Positions 57,467 to 64,000 of a stretch of DNA of 64,000 nucleotides are shown one piece after another. Where the stretch lies: positions 1 through 64,000 of the forward strand of contig DATBLE010000044.1 in NCBI GenBank assembly GCA_036555585.1, read 5' to 3'. This DNA is from DATBLE01 sp036555585. Its GTDB lineage: Bacteria > Actinomycetota > Thermoleophilia > Gaiellales > Gaiellaceae. The notes beneath the pieces are model-generated. The model saw only the letters and a list, made by a program, of their open reading frames with translations. It was not told where the DNA came from and did no database searches. How positions within the stretch are numbered: position 1 is the first letter of the stretch; every line of letters begins with the position of its first letter. A program made the position numbers and the translations under genes.

Positions 57467-58598
57467 CCTCGTCGAGTTCACCGGAGCCGCCCGGCTCGAC
57501 CGGCGGACGAAGCGACTCGTCCACCGCCTCGGCGAGGGCGACGTCGCGATCGTCGACCACGCCGACCTCGACCGGGTGACCGCCGAGGAGCTGCTCGAGA
57601 CCGGGGTCCGCGTCGTCGTCAACACCTCCGAGTCGCTGTCGGGACGCTTCCCGAACGTCGGGCCGCTGCTGCTGGTCCGCGGCGGGGTGACGCTGATCGA
57701 CGCGCCCGGCGCGGAGCTGTTCGACGAGGTCACCGAGGGCGAGCAGCTGACCGTGCGCGGGGCGAGCGTCTTCCGGAACGGGACGTGCCTCGCCCGCGGA
57801 CGCGCGCGCGACGAGCGCGAGCTCGAGCGAGCGCTCGCCGAGCAGCGCGGCCGCGTCACCGAGTCGCTGTCCGCGTTCGCCGAGAACACCCTGCGGCACC
57901 TGATGGCCGAGGGCAGCCTGCTCGCCGAGGGCATCGACTTTCCGCCCCTGAAGACCCGCTTCCGCGACCGCCATGCGCTCGTCGTCGCGCGCGGCCCCGG
58001 CCACAAGCGCGACCTGCGGATCGTCAAGCCGTACGTGCGCGACTTCAAGCCGGTGCTGGTCGGAGTCGACGGCGGCGCGGACGCGCTGATCGAGGCCGGC
58101 TACAAGCCGAACGTGATCGTCGGCGACATGGACTCCGTGTCGGACGCCGCGCTCCGGAGCGGGGCGGAGGTGCTCGTCCACGCGTACCGCGGCAACGGCG
58201 ACGCGCCCGGGGCGGCGCGGGCGACCGCGCTCGGCGTGCCGTTCGAGGTCGTCCCGGCGATGGGGATCAGCGAGGACGTCGCCCTGATGCTCGCGTACGA
58301 GAAGGGCGCCGAGCTGATCGTCGCGGTCGGGACGCACTTCAACCTGCTCGAGTTCATGGAGCGGAACCGGGCGGGGATGTCGTCGACGTTCCTCACGCGC
58401 CTGCGGGTGGGGGAGATCCTCGTCGACGCGAAGGGCGTGTCCCGGCTGGTCTCGCGGCGGGTCGGTCTCTGGCCCCTGGTCGCGCTCGGCGTGACGGGCC
58501 TCGGCGCCATCGTCGTCGCCGTCGTCGCCTCTCCCGGGGTCGAGCACCTGATCCAGCTGATGGTCCTGCGGGTCCGCGACTGGCTGGGTCTCGGCTAA
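57459..58598 (+). CDS. steA: SteA-like septation protein (379 aa)
   Basis: Matches the actinobacterial SteA plan. An N-terminal domain ends in RVVVNTSESLSGRFPNVGPL. The middle has the thiamine pyrophosphokinase-like fold (VGVDGGADALIEAGYKPNVIVGDMDSVSD), and one C-terminal helix (WPLVALGVTGLGAIVVAVVA) is a membrane anchor. In Corynebacterium SteA works with SteB at the septum. Overlaps recN by 8 nt and is followed by a strong hairpin. Confidence 0.9.
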   Translation: MASLVEFTGAARLDRRTKRLVHRLGEGDVAIVDHADLDRVTAEELLETGVRVVVNTSESLSGRFPNVGPLLLVRGGVTLIDAPGAELFDEVTEGEQLTVRGASVFRNGTCLARGRARDERELERALAEQRGRVTESLSAFAENTLRHLMAEGSLLAEGIDFPPLKTRFRDRHALVVARGPGHKRDLRIVKPYVRDFKPVLVGVDGGADALIEAGYKPNVIVGDMDSVSDAALRSGAEVLVHAYRGNGDAPGAARATALGVPFEVVPAMGISEDVALMLAYEKGAELIVAVGTHFNLLEFMERNRAGMSSTFLTRLRVGEILVDAKGVSRLVSRRVGLWPLVALGVTGLGAIVVAVVASPGVEHLIQLMVLRVRDWLGLG

Positions 58599-58600
58599 GC

Positions 58601-58625
58601 GTGGGGGAACCCCTGGTTCCCCCAC
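58601..58625. terminator. Hairpin after steA, probable transcript end
   Basis: GTGGGGGAACC (58601-58611) and GGTTCCCCCAC (58615-58625) pair perfectly over 11 bp around CCT. It starts 3 bp after the steA stop. There is no U-tract, as in many actinobacterial L-shaped or I-shaped terminators. Confidence 0.7.
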
Positions 58626-58900
58626 GGGGCCCTCTCCTCCGCTTGCTCGCTTCGCTCGCGTCGGCGGCTGACCGACGGCGTTCTCGAGCCGCGCCCGCGC
58701 AGGTCGGGGCGGCGGCGATCACTGGCCTCGCGTCAGCTCGCTTTCCACAGACAACATGTCCGCGAGGTACATGTCCTACCTGACCGTGTCCGCCGGCTCG
58801 CCCAAGGTGCACCCGGCCTCCTCCCCAACGCGATCGTAATCGCAAAAATCGCACGCGTGGGAGACGAGACCGTGCCAGGAGCGTCACGGCGAGATCGCCC
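58626..58900. other. Gap between steA and the SRPBCC gene
   Basis: No gene seen. Two copies of ACATGTCC (58754-58761 and 58769-58776) sit 7 bp apart, and 58830-58855 is locally A/T-rich for this genome. This could be a regulatory region for the downstream gene. Confidence 0.4.
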
Positions 58901-59320
58901 GTGAGGGTGACCGCGTCCAGGGAGCTGCTCGCCGCCCGCCCGGACGTCTGGGACTTCCTCGCCGAGCCCTACCACCTGCCCGACTGGTGGCCGGGAGCGT
59001 CCGGTGTGCAGCCGGACCGGCGCGGGGCCGCGGCGGGCGCGCGCTGGCAGGTGGTCGCCGGCCAGGACCCGACGCTGCTCCGCCGGCCGGAAGCGGCCGG
59101 GACGCTGGTCGTGACCGCGTCCGACCGGCCGGCGCTCTTCGCGTTCCACCTGACCGGGGAGAAGCTCGACGTCCGCGTCGACCTCGAGGCGCTCGCCGCC
59201 GACCGGACGCGCGCCACGGTGACGGTCGAGGGGCCGTGGCTGGTCGCGCACCGGCGCACGCTCGCACGGAGGGCGGTGGGCCGCCTGTACGCCCTGTGCC
59301 AGACTGCGGCGACCAAATAG
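58901..59320 (+). CDS. SRPBCC (START-like) ligand-binding protein (139 aa)
   Basis: The strand/helix order VTASRELLAARPDVWDFLAEP, then WWPGASGV, GTLVVTASDRPALFAFHLTG, DVRVDLEAL and RATVTVEGPWLV is the polyketide cyclase/dehydrase type of the SRPBCC fold. A final helix follows (RRTLARRAVGRLYALCQTA). Members bind hydrophobic ligands. Substrate unknown. The start lies near GTG/ATG candidates; 58901 (GTG) begins at the first strand. Confidence 0.75.
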   Translation: MRVTASRELLAARPDVWDFLAEPYHLPDWWPGASGVQPDRRGAAAGARWQVVAGQDPTLLRRPEAAGTLVVTASDRPALFAFHLTGEKLDVRVDLEALAADRTRATVTVEGPWLVAHRRTLARRAVGRLYALCQTAATK

Positions 59321-59376
59321 CCCGCAGCGCCGCCGGGCGAAGCCCGCCGACGCGCGAAGGGCGTGCATTCTGATCC

Positions 59377-60267
59377 ATGTTCGATCTCCGCTACCACGTC
59401 GCCTCGCTGGCGGCCGTCTTCCTCGCCCTGATCATCGGGATCGTCGTCGGCGTGGGGATCTCGGGCAAGGGGTTCGTCCAGAACAGCGAGCGGCGGCTGC
59501 TCAACGAGCAGATCGCCGACCTCAAGAGCAGGCTCGACTCGGCCACCAAGCGCAACGGCGACCTGACGCGATCGCAGCGCGCCGCGCAGACGTTCGTGCA
59601 GGACGCGTACCCCGCGCTGATGAGCGGGCGGCTGAACGGGTCGAAGGTCGGCCTCGTCTTCGCCGGCCGGATCGACAGCCGGGTGCGGTCGCTGGTGGAG
59701 CAGACGCTCGGCGACGCCGGCGCACAGCCTCCGCTGCGGGTGCGCGCGCTCAAGCTGCCGATCGACGTCGCCGCGCTCCACCGGGCGCTGGCGAAACGTC
59801 CCGCTCTGGCGGCGCTGGCCACGCAGCGGAAGATCGGCGATCTCGGCCGCAGGCTCGGCAGCGAGCTCGTACAGGGCGGAAACAGCCCGCTGTGGCAGGC
59901 GCTCTCCGCCGACCTGGTCGAGGAGCGTTCCGGCGACGACGCGGCCCCGATGGACGGCGTCGTCCTCGCCCGCAGCGTCCCGCCCCAGTACGGCGCCACC
60001 GCCCGGTTCCTCTCCGGGTTCTACGCCGGGCTCGCGTCCGCCGGCGTCCCGGCCGTCGGGGTGGAGGTGACCAGACCCGGCACGTCGGCCGTGGAGGCGT
60101 TCGCCAAGCAGGACCTCGCGACCGTGGACGACCTGGACTCCCAGGCCGGACGGCTCGCGCTGGCGCTCCTCCTGGGCGGCGCCGTCCCGGGCCAGTACGG
60201 CGTGAAGAAGTCCGCTCAGGACGGCGTCCTGCCGCAGATCCCCGCAGTCGTCGCGACCGGTGGCTGA
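59377..60267 (+). CDS. mctB: MctB-like membrane protein, copper transporter family (296 aa)
   Basis: MFDLRYHVASLAAVFLALII is the very conserved N-terminus of MctB (Rv1698-like). It is followed by one helix, a coiled segment (LLNEQIADLKSRLDSATKR) and a C-terminal extracytoplasmic alpha/beta part. In M. tuberculosis the order recN-Rv1697-mctB-pyrG is the same. A role in copper resistance or channel formation is reported there; here it is inferred from homology. Coupled to the next gene. Confidence 0.88.
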   Translation: MFDLRYHVASLAAVFLALIIGIVVGVGISGKGFVQNSERRLLNEQIADLKSRLDSATKRNGDLTRSQRAAQTFVQDAYPALMSGRLNGSKVGLVFAGRIDSRVRSLVEQTLGDAGAQPPLRVRALKLPIDVAALHRALAKRPALAALATQRKIGDLGRRLGSELVQGGNSPLWQALSADLVEERSGDDAAPMDGVVLARSVPPQYGATARFLSGFYAGLASAGVPAVGVEVTRPGTSAVEAFAKQDLATVDDLDSQAGRLALALLLGGAVPGQYGVKKSAQDGVLPQIPAVVATGG

Positions 60268-61468
60268 GCGCCTGTCGGTGCTGATCGCCGCCCGGGACGA
60301 GGCGGGGCGGGTCGGCGCCGCGGTCGCCGCACTCCGCGAGCGGCTTCCGGATGCGGACGTGATCGTGGCCGACGACGGCTCGCGCGACTCGACCGCTGCC
60401 GAAGCAGAGGCCGCAGGCGCTCGCGTCCTGCGGCTTCCCCGTCGCGGCAAGGGCCAGGCGCTGACGCTCGCCGAGCGGGCGGCCGCCGACGGCCCGCTGC
60501 TGCTCTGCGACGCCGACCTGACCGGCGACCTCGGTCCGCTGCTCGGGGTCGACGCCGACATCGCGGTCGCCGCGTTCGCCGAGCGCGTGGGCGGCGGCTT
60601 CGGGATCGTCAAGCGCACTGCCGCGTCGCTCCTTCGTCGGGGCACCGGACGGGAGCTGCGCGAGCCGCTCTCCGGCCAGCGTGTGCTCTCCCGCCGGGCC
60701 CGCAGCGCGTGCTTTCCACTTGCGGCCGGGTTCGGCTGCGACGCGCGGATGACCTGGGACGCGCTTCGCGCCGGGCTCACCGTCGAGGAGGTCGAGCTTC
60801 CGCTCCGCCATCGTGTGACCGGACGCGATCTCGGGGGATTCGCCCACCGGGCGCGCCAGCTCCGCGACGTCCTGCTGGCCTTCGGGCCGCTCGCGACGAA
60901 CCATCGCGGCCTGCGGCTGCCGGTGGTCGGGTGGGTCGCCGGCGTGTCGGCGCCCCGCGTGGCTGCGGTGGCGGCGGTCGGGCTCGTCGACGACCTCTTC
61001 GCCGGGCCCGAGCGCGGCTTCGCCGGGCACCTGCGCGCCGGGCGCACGACCGGCGTCCTCAAGCTGGTCGGCATCCCGCTGCTCGGCCTGGTCGCCACCC
61101 GCCGGGTGTCGGGCGCGCTGCTCGTCGGACTGGCCGCGAACGCGCTCAACCAGCTCGACACGAAGCCGGGGCGGGCGTTGAAGGCGTACGCGCTCGCCGC
61201 GTTGCCCGTGCGGGCACCGCTCCTGCCCGCCGTCATCCTCGCTCCCTACGATCTTCGCGAGATGGCGATGCTCGGGGACTCGGGGTCGAACGCGCTCGGC
61301 GCCCTGCTAGGCTTGAGTTCCGTGAAGCGATTCGCGGGCGGCAGGCGGTGGGCGGCGATCGGCGCGCTGGCAGGTCTCAACCTCCTCGGCGAGCTGACGT
61401 CCTACAACGATCTGATCGAGCAGACGCCGGGACTGCGTGCGCTCGATCGTCTAGGTCGCAGCGCGTGA
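60260..61468 (+). CDS. GT2 glycosyltransferase fused to a partial MraY/WecA-like membrane domain (402 aa)
   Basis: Residues ~1-215 are a GT-A fold: SVLIAARDEAGRVGAAVAAL, VIVADDGSRDST, GKGQALTLAERAA and CDADLTGDL (D-x-D). Residues ~225-402 carry WecA/MraY signatures: VGLVDDLFAGPERGFAGHLR, ALNQLDTKPGRALKAY, MLGDSGSNALGALLGL. The set of membrane helices is fewer than the usual ten or eleven, so the second part looks reduced. GTG overlaps the mctB stop, and pyrG follows. Confidence 0.75.
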   Translation: MAERLSVLIAARDEAGRVGAAVAALRERLPDADVIVADDGSRDSTAAEAEAAGARVLRLPRRGKGQALTLAERAAADGPLLLCDADLTGDLGPLLGVDADIAVAAFAERVGGGFGIVKRTAASLLRRGTGRELREPLSGQRVLSRRARSACFPLAAGFGCDARMTWDALRAGLTVEEVELPLRHRVTGRDLGGFAHRARQLRDVLLAFGPLATNHRGLRLPVVGWVAGVSAPRVAAVAAVGLVDDLFAGPERGFAGHLRAGRTTGVLKLVGIPLLGLVATRRVSGALLVGLAANALNQLDTKPGRALKAYALAALPVRAPLLPAVILAPYDLREMAMLGDSGSNALGALLGLSSVKRFAGGRRWAAIGALAGLNLLGELTSYNDLIEQTPGLRALDRLGRSA

Positions 61469-63105
61469 GCGCTGCGACCAAGTACGTGTTCGTCACCGGC
61501 GGCGTCGTCTCGTCCCTCGGCAAGGGCATCACCGCCGCCTCGCTCGGCCGGCTGCTGAAGGCCCGCGGCCTGAAGGTCGACGTCCAGAAGTTCGACCCGT
61601 ACCTGAACGTCGACCCGGGCACGATGAGCCCGTTCCAGCACGGCGAGGTGTTCGTCACGGAGGACGGCGCCGAGACCGACCTCGACATCGGCCACTACGA
61701 GCGCTTCCTCGACCAGAACCTCTCCCGCAGCGCCAACCACACGCAGGGCGGCATCTGGGACCGGGTTCTGCGCCGCGAGCGCAAGGGCGACTACCTCGGC
61801 AAGACCGTCCAGGTGATCCCGCACATCACCGACGAGATCAAGGACCGCATCCGCCGCTCCGCCGAGCAGTCCGACTGCGACGTCGTGATCAGCGAGATCG
61901 GCGGCACCGTCGGCGACATCGAGTCGCTGCCGTTCCTGGAGGCGATCCGCCAGTTCCGGCGCGAGGCCGGCGCCGAGAACGTCCTGTACATCCACGTCAC
62001 GCTCGTGCCGTTCGTCGACTCGGCCGGCGAGCTGAAGACGAAGCCGACCCAGCACTCGGTGAACGAGCTGCGACGGATCGGTATCCACCCGGACGTCGTC
62101 GTCTGCCGCTCCCGCGACGTGATCTCGCCCGACGTCCGCGAGAAGATCGCGCTCTTCGCCGACGTCGAGCCGGAGGACGTGATCGCCAACGAGGACGTCT
62201 CGGACGTGTACCTCGTGCCGGCCGCGTTGCAAGGGCAGGGCATGGACGACCTCGTCTGTCGCAAGCTCGGGCTACCCCAGGGCCGCGCGGAGCTGGGCGA
62301 GTGGGCCGAGCTCACCGACCGGATCGCCGAGCGCGACCTGACCGTGACGATCGGGCTGGTCGGCAAGTACGTGAAGCTGCACGACGCCTATCTCTCCGTG
62401 CACGAGGCGCTCAAGCACGCTGGCATCCACCACGGCTGCCACGTGAACGTCGAATGGGTCGACGCCGAGGGCATGTCGCTGGAGGAAGCCCAGCGCGAGC
62501 TCGAGAAGGTGGACGGGGTGTTGGTGCCGGGCGGCTTCGGCTCGCGCGGGTGGGAGGGCAAGATCCTCGCCTGCCGCGTCGCCCGCGAGCACGCCATCCC
62601 GTACCTCGGCATCTGCCTGGGGATGCACGTGGCGGTCTCGGAGTTCGCCCGCCACGTGGTCGGGCTGGAGGGCGCCAACTCCACCGAGATGGACCCGGAG
62701 ACGCCGTTCCCCGTGATCGACCTGCTCCCCGAGCAGAAGGAGGTCGAGGACCTCGGCGGCACGATGCGGCTCGGCGCCCAGGCGGTGGAGATCGCCGAGG
62801 GCACGCGCACCCACGAGACCTACGGCGAGCCGGTGATCCACGAGCGGCACCGCCACCGGTACGAGGTGAACAACCACTACCGCGCGCAGATCGTCGACGC
62901 CGGGCTCGTCGTCTCCGGGACCTTCCAGGAGGGCCGGCTGGTCGAGATCGTCGAGCTCCCCGACCATCCCTGGTTCGTCGCGAGCCAGTTCCACCCGGAG
63001 TTCAAGTCGCGGCCCACGCGGCCCGCGCCGCTCTTCCGCGAGTTCGTCGGCGCCGCGCACGATCGCGCCCGCGCACGCCGGGGCGTCACCGCCGCCGCCC
63101 CGTAG
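61465..63105 (+). CDS. pyrG: CTP synthase (546 aa)
   Basis: Amidoligase domain: KYVFVTGGVVSSLGKGITAA, KFDPYLNVDPGTMSPFQHGE, VFVTEDGAETDLDIGHYERF, EIGGTVGDIESLPFLEA. Glutaminase domain: GGFGSRGWEGKI, YLGICLGMHVAVSEFAR with the catalytic Cys, and SQFHPEFKSRP with His/Glu. Full length. GTG 61465 overlaps the upstream stop. Confidence 0.97.
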   Translation: MSAATKYVFVTGGVVSSLGKGITAASLGRLLKARGLKVDVQKFDPYLNVDPGTMSPFQHGEVFVTEDGAETDLDIGHYERFLDQNLSRSANHTQGGIWDRVLRRERKGDYLGKTVQVIPHITDEIKDRIRRSAEQSDCDVVISEIGGTVGDIESLPFLEAIRQFRREAGAENVLYIHVTLVPFVDSAGELKTKPTQHSVNELRRIGIHPDVVVCRSRDVISPDVREKIALFADVEPEDVIANEDVSDVYLVPAALQGQGMDDLVCRKLGLPQGRAELGEWAELTDRIAERDLTVTIGLVGKYVKLHDAYLSVHEALKHAGIHHGCHVNVEWVDAEGMSLEEAQRELEKVDGVLVPGGFGSRGWEGKILACRVAREHAIPYLGICLGMHVAVSEFARHVVGLEGANSTEMDPETPFPVIDLLPEQKEVEDLGGTMRLGAQAVEIAEGTRTHETYGEPVIHERHRHRYEVNNHYRAQIVDAGLVVSGTFQEGRLVEIVELPDHPWFVASQFHPEFKSRPTRPAPLFREFVGAAHDRARARRGVTAAAP

Positions 63106-63115
63106 CCTGTGCTCG

Positions 63116-63140
63116 CCGGCTCGGTCGGCCGCCGAGCCGG
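63116..63140. terminator. Hairpin after pyrG
   Basis: CCGGCTCGG (63116-63124) and CCGAGCCGG (63132-63140), 9-bp perfect stem with a 7-nt loop. No U-tract. It likely ends the steA/mctB/pyrG mRNA. Confidence 0.6.
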
Positions 63141-63158
63141 TGCCAACGGGATGGGCAC

Positions 63159-63164
63159 TAGGAT
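63159..63164 (+). promoter_or_regulatory. -10 element TAGGAT before the M20 peptidase
   Basis: TAGGAT ends 7 nt before ATG 63172. Confidence 0.45.
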
Positions 63165-63171
63165 CGCCTCG

Positions 63172-64000
63172 ATGAGCCGAGCGCTCGACCTCTTCCTCGA
63201 CCTGGCCGCGCTGCCGAGCCCGCCGGGGGAGGAGCGCGCGGTCGCCGACCGCGTCACCGGCGAGCTCCGGACGCTCGGCCTCGATGTCGACGAGGACGGC
63301 GCGGGCGCCGAGATCGACTCGAACGCCGGCAACCTGTACGCGCGGCTCGAGCCGACGGCCGACGGGACGCCGATCTTCCTCTGCTCGCACATGGACACCG
63401 TGCCGCCGACCGGGCCGATCCGGCCGGTGGTCGAGGAGGGCGTGGTCCGCAACGAGGCGGGCACGATCCTGGGCGCCGACAACAAGTCGGCGGTGGTGGC
63501 AATGGTCGAGACCGCCCGCAGGGTCGTCGACGAGCGCATCCCGCACGCGGGCATCGAGCTGCTGTTCACGCCCAAGGAGGAGGTCGGCCTCCGTGGCGCG
63601 CAGGCGTTCGACTGCTCGCGCTTCGAGGCCCGGGTCGGCTACGTCTACGACCAGGCCGGCCCCATCGGCGAGGTGGTCCTCGGCGCGCCGCACTCGATGA
63701 TCATGGAGATCGCCTTCGTCGGGCAGTCGGCACACGCGGGGATGGCGCCGGAGGAGGGCCGTTCCGCGATCGCCGCCGCCGGGCGGGCGATCGCCGACAT
63801 GCGGCTCGGAAGGCTCGACGAAGAGACGTCGGCCAACATCGGCGTCATCCAGGGCGGCGTGGCCCGCAACATCGTGCCCGACCGCTGCGTGCTGACCGGC
63901 GAGGCGCGCTCGCACGACGAGGCCAAGCTCGCGGACGTCGTCCAGGAGATGCTCGACGCGTGCTCGTTCGCGGCGTCGCTGGCCGGGTGCGAGGTCGAGG
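63172..64000 (+). CDS. M20-family metallopeptidase, PepT-like (3' end outside the window)
   Basis: 276 residues are visible and the frame is open to the window end. Metal and catalytic residues: His and Asp in FLCSHMDTVPP, Asp in GTILGADNKSAVVAM, Glu-Glu in FTPKEEVGLRGA, Asp in YVYDQAGPIGEV. The dimerisation domain starts near GQSAHAGMAPEEGRSA. Resembles tripeptide aminopeptidase-like proteins. ATG 63172 is supported by the promoter. Confidence 0.88.
   Translation, partial: MSRALDLFLDLAALPSPPGEERAVADRVTGELRTLGLDVDEDGAGAEIDSNAGNLYARLEPTADGTPIFLCSHMDTVPPTGPIRPVVEEGVVRNEAGTILGADNKSAVVAMVETARRVVDERIPHAGIELLFTPKEEVGLRGAQAFDCSRFEARVGYVYDQAGPIGEVVLGAPHSMIMEIAFVGQSAHAGMAPEEGRSAIAAAGRAIADMRLGRLDEETSANIGVIQGGVARNIVPDRCVLTGEARSHDEAKLADVVQEMLDACSFAASLAGCEVE

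Overview
The window is a high-GC bacterial chromosome segment with many GTG and TTG starts, frequent 4-base stop/start overlaps and very short intergenic gaps. Gene content points to Actinomycetota: recN-steA-mctB-pyrG, tlyA-nadK, a DUF948 protein between mnmA and alaS, and RlpA-like and DrrAB-like proteins. I infer a deep-branching lineage, possibly class Thermoleophilia, but I could not compare it with any reference. Many first genes of transcription units carry a TAnnnT hexamer 6-10 nt before the start codon, so leaderless transcripts are probably common.

Left end (1-7029) is accessory DNA. A 5.7-kb integrated element (1259-6982) is bounded by two identical 27-bp copies of the 3' end of tRNA-Glu(CUC). 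The tRNA itself is intact at 6958-7029, minus strand. The element carries a small membrane protein, an HUH-type (rolling-circle) replication protein, a coiled-coil protein, two cold-shock-type proteins, a toxin-antitoxin pair, a DUF6941-like protein, and a ribbon-helix-helix regulator followed by a tyrosine integrase. The attachment core lies in frame inside the 3' end of the integrase gene, so integration changes the C-terminus of the integrase. Excision would also place the integrase operon directly upstream of the replication gene. Positions 1-309 hold the 3' end of a second, about 96% identical rep gene from a related element.

7062-22835 is mainly membrane and transport: a double DUF4389 protein with a YbhN-like flippase-domain protein, an MMPL/RND transporter, a DMT-type transporter, a cupredoxin, tRNA-Gln(CUG), an HD phosphohydrolase, a DrrAB-like ABC exporter, a serine hydrolase, a heterodimeric ABC exporter, a methyltransferase and a uracil-DNA glycosylase.

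22856-32880 is a histidine degradation locus: ftcD, hutH, hutU and, after an inserted MarR/MFS efflux block, hutI. A cupin and a small membrane protein are translationally coupled to it. 32887-46961 carries a near-canonical translation/shikimate run: MBL hydrolase, hisS, aspS, RlpA-like protein, a probable 6S RNA, mnmA, DUF948 protein, alaS, ruvX, mltG, aroE, aroC and a fused aroK-aroB.

46976-57466 continues with aroQ, a Xaa-Pro peptidase, efp, a degenerate carboxyltransferase domain fused to biotin carrier protein, accC, nusB, an XseB-like protein, a prenyl synthase, tlyA, nadK and recN. 57459-64000 holds steA, an SRPBCC protein, mctB, a GT2/MraY-like chimera, pyrG and the start of an M20 peptidase that leaves the window.
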